A stretch of DNA of 64,000 nt from Dugong dugon (lineage: Eukaryota; Chordata; Mammalia; Sirenia; Dugongidae), in the NCBI GenBank assembly GCA_030035585.1, contig CM057467.1, positions 67,134,941 through 67,198,940 on the forward strand, read 5' to 3'. The position numbers and the translations under genes were made by a program. This document shows positions 11,036-21,480 of this stretch, one piece after another. Under the pieces are notes generated by a model that searched no databases, was not told where the DNA came from, and saw only the letters and a program-made list of their open reading frames with translations. The stretch's first letter is position 1. Every line of letters starts with the position of its first letter.

Positions 11036-11118
11036 CATTCATTCAACAAATATTAAAGGATTGCCTCCTTGAGCTAGGCACTCTTGCAGACCCTGGAGAT
11101 AGAAGAGTGAACTGTATA
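11036..11118 (-). mobile_element. L2 3' end fragment
   Basis: Opens attcattcattcaacaaatatt, followed by tgagctaggcactcttgcagaccctggagata, the complement of the L2 terminus. Confidence 0.65.
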
Positions 11119-11119
11119 A

Positions 11120-11320
11120 TAACAGCTAGAATTTATTCTGTGTCTAGTACTGTTCTAATGTTTAAAACAATCCCTATAGCATGTCTATGAGGTAGTTCTC
11201 ATTATTATTCCCATTTTACATGAGAAAACTGAGGCAAGAGAGTTAAGCAACTTGCCCAAACTTACCCGAGCTAGTAAATGTTGGAGTTGGAATTTGAGCT
11301 CAGAGAGCCTGAGTCCAGAG
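11120..11320 (-). mobile_element. MIR, nearly full length
   Basis: Complement of MIR in order: tgtctagtactgttctaatg, caatccctatagcatg, cccattttacatgagaaaact, caacttgcccaaac, gctagtaaatg and the degraded box B side ttggaatttgagctc. Confidence 0.75.
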
Positions 11321-11340
11321 CTTAAAGAGGGGAGTGGGGG

Positions 11341-11551
11341 TGGGAGTGGGGTATTATTTGGGAGCCTTTCTCAAGAGATCATATTCATACTGAGAACCTG
11401 AATGACAAGAAAGAGGTACTTCCTCACTATGTGCCAGACACGGTGCTGGGCATTTTGCTTATACTCTTCCTTATTCTTCACAACAGCCTCAAAGAAGAGG
11501 TAACAGCAACCTATTAACAGCAACCTTTGAGAAATGGAAACAGAAGCTCAT
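11341..11551. repeat. Local duplication, copy 2 (contains a longer MIR)
   Basis: Direct partner of 9694-9897, 1.64 kb away. Here the MIR sequence goes on past the shared block to about 11650 (ggcagagttggaattcgtgcc), so this is the more complete and probably the source copy. A 15-bp tandem step (cagcaacct...) lies at 11504-11528 and is absent from copy 1. Confidence 0.85.
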
Positions 11552-11655
11552 GTTTAGGTAAATCATACCAACGTGTATGGTTTTTTATGTGGCAGAGTTG
11601 GAATTCGTGCCAGGATATTTCCAACTCTAAAGTCTATGCTTTATCCACCAGCTAT
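11405..11655 (-). mobile_element. MIR within duplication copy 2
   Basis: Complement of MIR: atgtgccagacacggtgctggg, tattcttcacaacagcc, gagaaatggaaacagaagct, ggcagagttggaattcg and aaagtctatgctttatccac. Confidence 0.65.
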
Positions 11656-11945
11656 ACAGTGCCACAAAATGGAAAGTGTTGCTATAACTCTGGATATTGC
11701 CATATCTAGAAGATTTGGAAATTTAGGCGTGTGGATAAGTCCTACCTTGGAACAGTTTACTGGAGAAGTCAGGTTAGCAGAAACCTAAAGAATGAGTTGG
11801 CCTGTTTTTGTTTTTGTTTTTGTTTTTTTTGGTTTGTTTGCTTTTAACAGGTATGGCAGGGCTGCAGATATTCTAGAGAGCAGGAGTAGCAGAAGCAAAG
11901 GCACCAGGCTGCTAAACATTAGGGTGTGTTTAGGAGACTGTACTA

Positions 11946-12115
11946 TGGAAACCCTAGTGGCACAGTGATTAAGAGCTATGACTGCTAACCAAAAGGTTGG
12001 CAGTTCGAATCTGCCAGGTATTCCTTGGAAACCCTGTGGAGCAGTTCTACTCCATCCTATAGGGTCTCTATGAGTTGGAATTGACTTGACGCCAGTGGGT
12101 TTGGTTTTGGGTTTA
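11946..12115 (+). mobile_element. AfroSINE
   Basis: Sense copy with the head tggaaaccctagtggcacag, a box B-like gcagttcgaatctgcc, the ctatgagttggaattgac block and a T-rich end. No clear target duplication. Confidence 0.9.
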
Positions 12116-12116
12116 C

Positions 12117-12810
12117 TCTGGTCTGGTTAGAATAGTGTGTAAGAGTGGTACGTGATGAGAATAAAATGGAAATATAGATTGGGGCAATTTTGAAGAGCCT
12201 GAAATGCCATGTTAAATTGAGTGCATTTAGAAGAAACACTCAATTAAACAAGAGAGAACCATTCCTATATTATAGTAAAATCTCCCTCTATCATGAGGCT
12301 CGTGGAATGCATTTCAACCCCCACTTATTAAGCACTACTACATGCAAGATACTAAACTAGGAGCTCGGGTTAAAATAACTGCCTTTTTCTTCTAACTTTT
12401 GTAGAAAAAAGTCTGTGTAATGTGTATTAATCTACTTTCTGGCCCTCAAAAGTATGCTGCACAAAGCATGACTCAGTCTTTGTTTTCCGGTTGAAGATCC
12501 TGCCTTAGGGTCACCAGCTTGAGCGTCAATTTTCATTTCAGATCTGTGAATCTAGGGGGAGAGAAGACGGGAATGAAAATCCATACTGACCTCTGAACAG
12601 TCTTTGGAAGTTGCTTCTCTAAAAAAAAATCTGTTCTCCATGCATTTTCTTCTGCTTTGACTTTTTCTCAGGAAAATAAAAAATAAAGCGAGTGCAGAGA
12701 ACATTTCCCACAAACTGCACACTCTCTGGTTAGGTAGTTTCTAACCAGTTGCAATTTCACAGTGTATTATGTGTACAGGTAAAGGATGAATGTCCCAAAA
12801 GGCTTGTACA
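12117..12810. other. Unassigned DNA
   Basis: No family recognised. The stretch includes short A- and T-runs but no gene signal. Confidence 0.35.
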
Positions 12811-12811
12811 C

Positions 12812-12950
12812 AGCCTCATTTAACCTCAGTTTCCTCATGTATAACAAAGGGATAATAGCAGAGGCTACATCATAAAAAGAAATAAGGTAATAAACCTAAA
12901 GTACTTGGCATATTGTAAGTGCTCAACCAATGTTAAATTTAATAATAATT
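12812..12950 (+). mobile_element. MIR 3' half
   Basis: taacctcagtttcctcatgt, gggataata, aaagtacttggcatattgtaagtgctcaac: the second half of MIR in order. Confidence 0.65.
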
Positions 12951-12986
12951 ATCACAAATAATAATTATACCTAGTATTACTTTTAA

Positions 12987-13375
12987 CCACCACTCATCTG
13001 TCAGTTTGCTGTACTGTGGTGATTTGCTTGTTGCTAATGATGCTGGAAGCTATGCCACCAGAATTTCAAATACCCATGGTCCACAAGTTTCAGCAGAGCT
13101 TCCAGACTAAGACAGACTAGAAAGAAAGATCGGTCACCAACTTCCAAAAATTAGCTAGTGAAAATCCTATGAATCACAACAGATTATTGTCTGATATAGT
13201 GCTGGAAAATGAGCCCTCTATATTAGAAGTCACTCAAAATACACAGTGACTGCAACAATGGACTTAGGCATACCAAAACACTGTAAAGATGTCACCGGAC
13301 TAGGTAATGTTTTGTTCTGTTGTACATGAGGTCTCCAAGAGTCAGAGCCAACTTGATGACAACTAACGAAAACAA
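12987..13375 (+). mobile_element. RTE internal-deletion derivative with 12-bp target-site duplication
   Basis: The first 250 bp match the RTE 5' leader as I know it (catctgtcagtttgctgtact, gcttgttgctaatgatgctgg, cttccagactaagacagact, tagtgctggaaaatgagcc). At about 13240 the sequence jumps to the RTE 3' end (actgcaacaatggacttaggcat, gtctccaagagtcagagcc, aacgaaaacaa). Nearly all coding sequence is missing. TATTACTTTTAA occurs exactly at 12975-12986 and 13376-13387, so the short form is bounded as one insertion. Confidence 0.82.
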
Positions 13376-13454
13376 TATTACTTTTAAAATCTGGAGAACA
13401 GAAATTGGAAAGAAAATTCACTAGTGTAGCAATAAAGATTGCCCTCATTAGAGA

Positions 13455-13600
13455 AAATTGACCCTCAACCACATTCCAAGCACCTGTGTAAGCACCTATA
13501 TACAATGATCACATTTAATCCTCAAACTACATTGAGAGGTCAGGATTATTATCCCATCTCAAAGATGAAAAACCTGAGGCTTGGGAAGTTAGAAAAAAAC
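13455..13600 (-). mobile_element. MIR fragment
   Basis: Complement of MIR: atcacatttaatcctcaaact, attattatcccatctcaaagatg, aacctgaggcttgggaagtt. Confidence 0.7.
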
Positions 13601-13649
13601 TCGGTGTAGGCTTAGTTTGACACCTGATTGACACACAGAATATTCAGCT

Positions 13650-13790
13650 GTTCATCTAACAAAATATTCTTGAGTGGTTATTATCTACCATGCACTGTGC
13701 TAGGCTATGTTGGGTATAAAATTAAGAACAAAACCAATATAGATTCTGTTCTAAAGGAACTCAAAGCCTGATGGGGGAGACAAATTGTGT
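13650..13790 (-). mobile_element. L2 3' end fragment
   Basis: ttcatctaacaaaatattcttgag, catgcactgtgctaggc, ttctgttctaaaggaactc: complement of the L2 3' region. Confidence 0.65.
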
Positions 13791-14509
13791 TAGCCTTTAT
13801 GAAGAGATAGTAATAGGTGGGACTTGATTTAGAAAGGGAAATTAAGTTAGGGAGAAGTGAAATGTTTGAATTTAGTACTTTCTTGGAAACAATAAAGGGT
13901 CAAGTGGGTGAAACCAAATGAACAATTATATAATTGAGAAAGACAAATGAGTGTCAAGTAACTCACAGTGAGAAACTACTATTATGAGATTCAAAATAAA
14001 CAACAATAAAAACATATTGTTTCTGGATAGATAACATATGGAGGTGGTTTAAAAAATAAAATGTTTTATTAAAGCAAAGGAACGATGAAATAATCAGTAT
14101 AGCTATCACACTGGGGGAATTTCGGAGGAGTAAAAACATAGGTTAAACCATATTGGTTACGTTCAAATCTCTAAGTTGAGTGGTGAGTTTATGGGTGTTC
14201 GTTTTATTATCGTGTTTTAAGCTTACATAGAAAGTATGATTATGTTTATCTACAGTTCTACAGTCATTACCTACAGCCCTTACCTATACCTACATTCCCT
14301 TATGTGTATCTAATATTATATAATAAAAAATAAGCTTAAGAGAAAGCGATTTATCAAAAAGCCTGCATGATATTAAACAATTTAAAATTTTTCCAGATAG
14401 AGATACAAGTAAGTACATAAAGTAGTGCATATAGATTAATGGTAGTTTATATGTTCATTTTTCTTTTGAACTTTTCTGTATTTTCCAAATTCTACATTGG
14501 ATATGTATT
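13791..14509. other. AT-rich unassigned DNA
   Basis: No recognised repeat or gene. Confidence 0.35.
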
Positions 14510-14522
14510 ATTTTAGTAACTA

Positions 14523-14746
14523 AGAGGCTCTGGTGGCACAGTGGTTAAAGCAATTGACTGCCAACCAAAAGGTCAGCAGTTCAAAACCATCAGCAGCTCC
14601 ACAGGAGAAAGATATGGCAGTCCTCTTCCATACGGATTTACAACCTTGGAAACCTTGGAAACCCTGTGGAGTCGCTATGAGTCAGAATAGACTTGACAGC
14701 AGTGGGTTTGCTTTCTTTGTTTGTTTGTTTTGGCTTTGGTATTGGT
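14523..14746 (+). mobile_element. AfroSINE with 13-bp target-site duplication
   Basis: Sense copy: ggctctggtggcacagtggt head, gaaccatcagcagctcc-like middle, ctatgagtcagaatagac end, TTTG tail. ATTTTAGTAACTA is exact at 14510-14522 and 14747-14759. The block that normally carries gggcagttctactct is deleted after a doubled ccttggaaa step near 14643-14660. Confidence 0.94.
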
Positions 14747-14984
14747 ATTTTAGTAACTAGGAAAATATAGAAATAAATATTACTGAAATTTTTTAAAGTA
14801 TTTCTTTAGTTCATTAGTTCTCAGAGTTGACAGTTCCGTTCAATTGTCACTGAATTCCTTGAGTTGAGCTTTGGCAAATATCCATGCAAATTGTCAAATT
14901 TCTTTGATCTCTTTAGTGCCTCCTAACACATGTTGTTTAATAGCTTTAACTTCCCCTTCAAATCTGCCTTATCCATCTACTCTT

Positions 14985-15040
14985 ACACACAAGGGATCAC
15001 CATGAGTCGGGATCGACTTGACACCAACTGGTAGCACCCT
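14985..15040 (+). mobile_element. Orphan SINE/RTE 3' tail
   Basis: Only the last 50 bp are present: gggatcaccatgagtcgg, gatcgacttgacaccaactgg. No SINE body precedes it. Confidence 0.65.
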
Positions 15041-15280
15041 AGAACATGAGAAGTATGCAGATGATGACAATATAAAGTGACATGATGCAACTGAGATCTA
15101 AACCAAGTTCAGTGGGTGCCCAGAAGAAAGAACGAAGGAGTCTTCCCCAACGTAAGACAGGCTACCTGTAGGAAGAGATATATGAAAATGATCAAGTTCC
15201 CTTAAGGCTTCTTTTCTTCAGAGAAAACTGTCCTTCAACTCTTCCTCATGAACTTAGTTTCCAGATTCTCCCTTACCTGT

Positions 15281-15691
15281 TGTTATGGATTGAATTATGT
15301 CTTTTCAGAAATATGTGTTGTCAATCTTGACCCCTATATCTGTGGTTATAATCTCATTTGAGAATTGCCTGTCTTTCTTATGTTAATGTAGCATGTGTCT
15401 AAATCCAATCTCTTTAGGGATATAAAAGAGCAGATTAAGCAAGGAAGCAAGCAAGCAGAGATGGAAGATAAGATGCTAAGCCACATGAAAATCACCAAGG
15501 AACCAAGAAACAGAAGCTGAAAAGAGACAAAGACCTTCCCCCAGACCTAACAGAGTGAGAAAGACTTCCCCTAGAGTCAGCCCTCTGAATTCAGACTTCT
15601 AGTCTCCTAAACTGTAAGAGAATAAATTTCCGTTTGTTAAGGCCACGTACTTGTGATATTTCTGTTATAGCAGCAGTAGGTAACTAAGACA
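15281..15691 (+). mobile_element. Solo LTR, MaLR/MLT1-like, exact 5-bp target-site duplication
   Basis: Runs from TGTTATGGATTGAATT to GTAACTAAGACA, so it has TG...CA ends. CCTGT lies directly outside at 15276-15280 and 15692-15696. Near the 3' end it has the polyadenylation signal AATAAA at about 15621 followed by ccacgtacttgtgat, as in MLT1 LTRs. 411 bp with no internal genes. Confidence 0.85.
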
Positions 15692-15696
15692 CCTGT

Positions 15697-16089
15697 CTTC
15701 TTCTTAAGATACTTCAAGTTATCTACACCTCTGAAAGGAAACAGATTTCTTATGTTCTGGCCAGGACCACAGAAAGAGAAACAGTTACCTCCCCTATTCC
15801 AGAAATTACCTTTTATTGGTAAAGAAACAATAAATACAATTTAAAAGATGAACTGCAGTTTGCAGGCAGAAAAGGTCATTGTAAGCAGTGGGAATGTTTT
15901 CCTTTGCTGGCAGCAATCCTGAGCTGCTTCTGGCCCAACCCCTTCCTTGAAGGTAAAGGGTTCCAGTAGGAACAGATGGCAAACTCAAATGGAATAATTG
16001 AGGAGACTTCAGTCAAGGGTATGAGCAGAGTGAGGGGACCCAACAAGAGATGGAGAAGCATCTCATAGCTAGCCTGAAGGGGCAGTCAC
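15697..16089. other. Unassigned DNA
   Basis: No recognised repeat or exon. Minus-strand open frames overlap in two registers and look like chance. Confidence 0.35.
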
Positions 16090-16433
16090 CATAGTGGTTC
16101 CCAAAATGTGGTCCAGGGGACTCTGGGAATTCCTGAGACTCTTTTAGGGGTCCACAAGGTCAAAACTATTTTTGCAATAGTACTAACATCATTCACTTTC
16201 TTCAGTCTCATTGTCTCATGAGTGCACAATGGAATTTTCTAAAGGCTACATGATGTGTGATGACATCCTAGCTCTGGTGGTTAATGGAATGTGTGTTTGT
16301 GTGTTCTTCTGTTTTAGAAATTTCTCAGTTCTAATAGTAAATATTGAGAGAGAGAAACAAAAGCTCTTCGGGGCCCTCAATAATTTTTAGAAGTGTGAAG
16401 GGGACCTGAGATCAAAACATTTGGGACCTGTTG
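16090..16433 (+). mobile_element. Ancient hAT-like DNA transposon fragment
   Basis: Ends resemble hAT inverted repeats: TAGTGGTTCCCAAAATG at the left and CATTTGGGACCTGTTG at the right. Inside are ggtccacaaggtcaaaactattttt and aacaaaagctctt, wording I associate with a Tip100/Charlie-type MITE. The exact family is uncertain. Confidence 0.65.
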
Positions 16434-16844
16434 AGCTAAACTGGAATCTGGAAAGAGCCTGTGAAGGAGAGGGCTGCCTGACAGAAACTGTGCGGTCACC
16501 ACAGCAATCTGGCAGGGAGGAGCCTGGGAAATAAATACCCAGACATCACCCTTCTTCCTCCCTCTGATTTCCTGCCAGGACCTCCCATTGGCCAAACACA
16601 GCTCAAAGCCAGTGGGCAAGGGCAGCTATTTTCTGGGGCACAGACCATGTTGGACAAGAGTGGAGAGTGGATCTGGAGGAGCCAGTGGAAAATACTTGCA
16701 CATTTGAAGATTGGATTTTTTTTTTTTTTGAAGGAAAGTAACAGAGGAGAAGCGGGAAACCAACATGCATTTAAAAATATGATCTAGAGAGAAAACCACC
16801 AAACAGTTCTCGAGAGCTTTACTCCATCTACTTGACTGGCAGTG
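16434..16844. other. Unassigned DNA
   Basis: No recognised repeat apart from a T run at 16718-16731. Confidence 0.35.
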
Positions 16845-16995
16845 TAAGCAGGAGGATCAGGGTTCAAATTCAACACTACAATTTATTGAATGTGATTGCT
16901 TAAGTGAGTTAATGGTCCTCTCTGGGGCTCAGGTTTCTGATCTCCAGAACTGGATAATAATACCTAGCTCAGAGCGAGTTAATATATATGCAGTG
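16845..16995 (+). mobile_element. MIR fragment
   Basis: Degraded MIR: gggttcaaattc, ctctctggggctcaggtttct, aactggataataatacctagctcag. Confidence 0.55.
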
Positions 16996-17011
16996 CGTAG
17001 TGTAGATTCTT

Positions 17012-17343
17012 CCACCACTTGTCTGTCAGCTTGTCATATTGTGGTGGCTTGCATGTTGCTGTGATGATGTTATGGATCACAAAAGAACATTGTCCAACTC
17101 ACTTGCTTTGGACACATCATTAGGAAGGATCAATCACTGGAGGAGGACATCATATTTGGTGAAGTGGAGAGCCAGAGAAGGCGAGGGAGAACATCAGTAA
17201 CATGGATTGGCATAATAGCCTCAGTGATGGACTCTAACATGTCAGCAATCATGAGGATGATGCAGGACGGGGCAACATTTTCTTCTGTTGTGCATAATGT
17301 CTCCATGAGTTGGAACTGACTCAATGGTAGCTATCTATCTATC
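17012..17343 (+). mobile_element. RTE internal-deletion derivative, second type, 14-bp target-site duplication
   Basis: Begins with the same RTE 5' leader (ccaccacttgtctgtcagct, tggcttgcatgttgct), has a first loss near 17070, keeps ggatcacaaaagaacattgtc, and then at about 17100 jumps into the end of the ORF (GHIIRKDQSLEEDI in one frame) and through to the normal 3' end. TAGTGTAGATTCTT at 16998-17011 is matched at 17344-17357 with one mismatch. The junction differs from the unit at 12987-13375. Confidence 0.82.
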
Positions 17344-17357
17344 TAGTGTAGCTTCTT

Positions 17358-19020
17358 AGCTATTCTGTATTTTCCTTCATCTTTTTTTGTGCAAATTCCC
17401 AGAAAGAGGTTATAGTAACTCCTAGGATACCCTGGATCTTGTCTGGGGTTCAATTTTAAAACACAAAGACTGGGACTCTCATTACCCTCTTCTTTTTCTC
17501 AGGGTTTACTGCCAGGTGAACTATTCAGAGTTGTTAGACCTTTGGGCTGAAAAGAAAAGAACACCCAAGATAAAATGTTGTATGAATGCAAATTGTGTCC
17601 TTTTGGGGAGAAGTTTTTTAAAACAACTTTTGGAATCCCAAGAGTTTTGGAATCCCAAGATCGCATTGAAGTAAAAAGACAATGAATTTCTGTGGGGTGT
17701 ACTGATGTTTACGTGCCTTCCCTACATTTCTATCATCTTTCTCCAAGAGTCCTGACATTCTGTACCAGCAGGGATGATTAAGCATTTGTTTAAGACAGAG
17801 CAGACTGAAGCTGTATTTTCACCACAGTAGTTTTTCTCTCCCCTCTCCGAAAGTATCCATTTGTCGAGTCCCTCCACAAAGCTGCTGTCACTACAGCCCT
17901 TTGATTCTTCCACGGGATGTTCAGTGTTAACACGTTTGAAACCTGCTGCAAGCGTAAGCCCTGATTGATAGAAATAAAGGTGTGATTAAGGAGATAATCT
18001 GGTAACTGTTAGTCACATTTTATTATACAGTTGCAAATATCTGAGTATTAGGGGCTTCATTTTTTTTTTTCCAAAGACCATTCATTGCCTGTGGTACTAA
18101 GTAAAAAAAAATTTCTTTTTCTGTCTTAATTAGTAGTATGTGTGTTTGCTGTTTCAGCCCCTTCACTTCTTTTTATCTCTTTCTCACCCAGTCACATCTA
18201 TCTCAACCAGTCCTTTTCTGCACACTTACACACACACAATGGTTATAATAGAAATTTTAAACTGGAAACACTTTAGTAAAAAAGCAAAGCCCTAAAAACA
18301 AGCTCTAGCCAAACTGCAAATTTGTGTTGATGACATGCAGTTATTCAATTAAAGAATGGATAGTAACTGGGCAGCCAATTTACCATTCAAATTGATGGAT
18401 AGGATATGGGGACCACTGGACCACACTGTCGAGATGCCAATGATTTCTAACTCCAAATGCTCAGGGAAAATGTGATTGATTACGAAGCTGGTTATGCCTC
18501 CCATTACTCAAATGGGTAAATAGACGATGTATATGGAGAGATGAGAGGTGGACAGCACATGGGCAGAGACTGCGACAGAAGTTGCCATTTTCTTGTCACT
18601 GAAGACATTTAACGAATAGGTCTCTCTTATTCTTACAAAGCTAGTTGGACATAGACTTTGGCTATCCTACTCTATTTTGCCTTTTTGTTGTTATTGATGG
18701 TGAAGATGACAAAGCAGCCAGAGTGCACATGGAAGGGGAAAATCCAGAACTTTCTGGAACTATAATTGCTATTTCAATTAGGAGGCCCCTTCCTCTCTCT
18801 TCATATACCCCCCACACACACACACTCACTCACTCACACACACATACCCCACACACAAATCTCAAATGCAACCCAAAAGTTAATGACGAGAATTTACGCA
18901 CCCCTCCCCATGCTTCTGCCCCACTCTCCTGTGTGCTTTCTATAGGTCTCTATGAAAACACAAATGGCATTCTCCCGATATGCTTCTTCAATGGACCGTG
19001 CACTGTGATACTGTGATGTA
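17358..19020. other. Mostly unassigned DNA
   Basis: No family recognised over about 1.6 kb. It includes a 17-bp tandem doubling at 17628-17660, a repeat-free block at 17890-18050, and a CACACT-type array at 18811-18858. Confidence 0.4.
18811..18858. repeat. Imperfect CA/CACT simple repeat
   Basis: cccacacacacacactcactcactcacacacacat followed by another acacaca run: a mixed CA and CACT array. Confidence 0.9.
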
Positions 19021-19021
19021 G

Positions 19022-19150
19022 CAAAAAGAGCAAGAGCTTAGGATCTACAGTTGTGTTCTAGCTCTACTCTCTACCATCTAAATATCCTTGCACAAGTTAC
19101 TAGATTCTCTGAGCCCCAGTTTTCATATTCACAAAATGGGAGTTTATACA
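19022..19150 (+). mobile_element. MIR 5' half
   Basis: gtagcaaaaagagcaagagctta head, ttctagctctactctct, ttgcacaagttact, ctctgagccccagttttca. Confidence 0.65.
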
Positions 19151-19235
19151 ATTATTTTGTCAACAAATATGCCAAATACTGTTCTAGATGCTGGAGATTC
19201 AGTAGTGATCAGAACTTACAGACACTCCTGTCCTC
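19150..19235 (-). mobile_element. L2 3' end fragment
   Basis: ttgtcaacaaatatgcc, actgttctagatgctggaga, ttcagtagtgatcagaa: complement of the L2 terminus. Confidence 0.6.
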
Positions 19236-19239
19236 ATAA

Positions 19240-20164
19240 TGATAATGGTGTGAACTTGGAAATGATACATTTTAAGTGCCTAGACAATACCTAAGCATAT
19301 AGACAGTCATTAAATATGACCTAACTACCCAAAGCAATCCAAAAATGCCATGATGTCATGAATCTACTGTCTCTACAAAAGTTCATGCATAGGCATGAAA
19401 TACACGTAACTTAGAAGGTATCTTTGCTAGGAAACACTATTGGGAGGGTTGTACTAGATACCTTTTCCATCTCCATGAGGTCCTAAGATTCCATGAGTAT
19501 ATGACTGCTGCCTCTGTACTCTCTCAGCTTTAAGTGCTTAGGATTGCAGATGGAGATAAAAATGACAAAGTAGTCAGCGGTTCTTGTGTGGCTAGGACTA
19601 AATGTCAGGCTGAGGTGGTTAAACTGGTAGGAAATGGGTACTTATCAGTGGACCCTTTTTATTTTAGTAAGGTAGAGATATGATCAGCGCTGAGCTTTGA
19701 GAAGGCTTTTCTGGCAGAATTAGGTGGAATAGATCAAAGGGGAGAAGGACAGAGAATATAAGTAATTGCATTAGTCCTGAGAACAGATAATAAAAGCCTG
19801 AACTGAGGCAATGGCAGTAAGGATGGAAAAAAAATGCGTGAGTGGAAGAAACGTCAGGGCTTGGTAACAGATGGAATGCAAGGGATAGATAAGAGGAAGG
19901 AGTCAAGGATAACCCTGAGATGTCTGGTTTGGATAGCCAGGTGAATGGTGATACCGACACCTCTGGCAGGTAAGGTAGGAAGAAGAGTGGGATGTAGGGG
20001 AAAGACCACGAGTTCAGTGCTGGGCATGTTGTTTGAGATGCTTTGGGAATGACCACATGGACTTGTCAAGCATATGTGAAAACAGTAGGGTCCAAAATGA
20101 GGAACAGACTGTGATCTCAGAGCACTTACTGTAGTTGTAGTTAATGATTTTCCCAGTGTCTTTG
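19240..20164. other. Unassigned DNA
   Basis: No family recognised. A 130-residue minus-strand open frame (19664-20056) has no recognisable domain, and another frame overlaps it. Confidence 0.35.
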
Positions 20165-20233
20165 TCTTCTCTGACAAATTGTAATTATGTTTTATTTATC
20201 ACCATATCTTCAGCTCCTGGCTCAATAAATTGG
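20165..20233 (+). mobile_element. L2 3' end
   Basis: atcaccatatcttcagctcc, tggctcaataaat, directly before the GGAT array. Confidence 0.5.
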
Positions 20234-20364
20234 TGGATGGATGGATGGATGGATGGATGGATGGATGGATGGGTAGATGAGTGGGTAGGAGGGAGGAAGA
20301 AGGAAATGAAAGGAAGGGAATTGAAGAAAGGAAGGAGATGGAAGGGAGGGAAGGAGGAAGGGGG
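20234..20364. repeat. (GGAT)n array passing into GGAA-rich tract
   Basis: Nine near-perfect GGAT units to 20270, then an irregular purine-only stretch of aggaaggga type to about 20364. Confidence 0.95.
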
Positions 20365-20369
20365 ATTTG

Positions 20370-21003
20370 ATGATTAGGAAGGAAATAGTGATCGTCAACT
20401 ACTTCTCCATCCAACAGTTAACAGGCTATGGGTGTAAACTATAAATCAACTTCTCAGAATATTTTACCAATTTAGCACAAAGGAAGTGAGGGGAAAGAAA
20501 CTAAGATTTGTAAAGTATCCACTGTTTACCAGTAAGAGCAAAATCCTAGGATTTTTCCTTCATCCCCTGCTATTTCCACTGGAGGATTGCTAAGCAATTG
20601 CTGGAGATGCCTCATCTTGCTAGAATATTTTGACCATTTCACCTTCACTTCTTAGGAGATGTTGGTTGATAAATGGACTGTTCTAACTTGTTCCCTTCTG
20701 TTCCTTTACTTCCCACCTCCTGCCTTCTGATCTGAAGCTGGTATGTTTTCTGTTTGTTTTTAAATAGATTACAGCACATACCTTCCCTCCTCTTCCCTTT
20801 GAGTAAATCCTCTTAAGCTGTCTTCTTCTAACTACCCTGAGAAGCCTCTATGTTGTTCTGATTCGTCTTTACATGTTCACTGATCCTGCGGAATTGAGAA
20901 TACAAATATCTGGTGACTAATAGGACCCTGGCTGAGGAACACCGTAGCTTAACTTTGGAATTGTGTTCAAAATACTAGTAGGGTAGAGCTGTTGTAGGTG
21001 CTT
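20370..21003. other. Unassigned DNA
   Basis: No recognised repeat or gene. Confidence 0.35.
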
Positions 21004-21018
21004 ACTAGGTGTAAGGCA

Positions 21019-21192
21019 TCCCTGGGTGGTGCAAATGGTTAACACACTTGGCTTGCTAACCAAAAAGTTGGAGATTCAAGTCTACCCAGAGGAACCTTGG
21101 AAGAAATGGTTGGTGACCTATTTCCAAATAATCAGCCATTGAAAAGCCCATGAAGCATGAGTCAGAGTTGACTAGATGGCAACTAGTTGGTC
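21019..21192 (+). mobile_element. AfroSINE, 'CCCTGGGTGGTGCAAATGG' subfamily, with target-site duplication
   Basis: Different head from most copies in the window, and a middle part (aatcagccattgaaaag) shared with the RTE leader. ACTAGGTGTAAGGCA at 21004-21018 matches 21193-21207 at 13 of 15 bases. The duplicated site lies in a MIR. Confidence 0.88.
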
Positions 21193-21480
21193 ACTAGATG
21201 TGAGGCACTGTGCTAGACACTTCTTATAGATAATAGCTGGAGTGACCACACAATCCAGTTTGTTTAAGATGATACAATTTACACCTGTTATTCTAACATA
21301 AGTTTTAGCAGGAATCCCCCACTTTCAGGTGTCCCTATTTGAACAACAGATATGCACCCTAATCAAACCTCATTTAGTTATCTCTTATTATAGTCCTCTG
21401 AGTTAATATCATCAATAATCCCATTTTTAGATAAGGCAACTGAAGTTCAACAATGTCAAATCACTTGCATAAAGTCTGAA
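21193..21480 (-). mobile_element. MIR, interrupted
   Basis: gaggcactgtgctagacact to 21240, and after a gap at about 21241-21367 tctgagttaatatcatc, aatcccatttttagataaggc. The gap holds about 125 bp with an unidentified MITE-like look (gagtgaccacacaatcc). Confidence 0.6.

Noticed and set aside
19664-20056. 130-residue minus-strand open frame
   Set aside because: No domain, signal or splice context. It is rich in Ser/Pro/Leu as expected from random C/T-rich DNA, and a second frame overlaps it.
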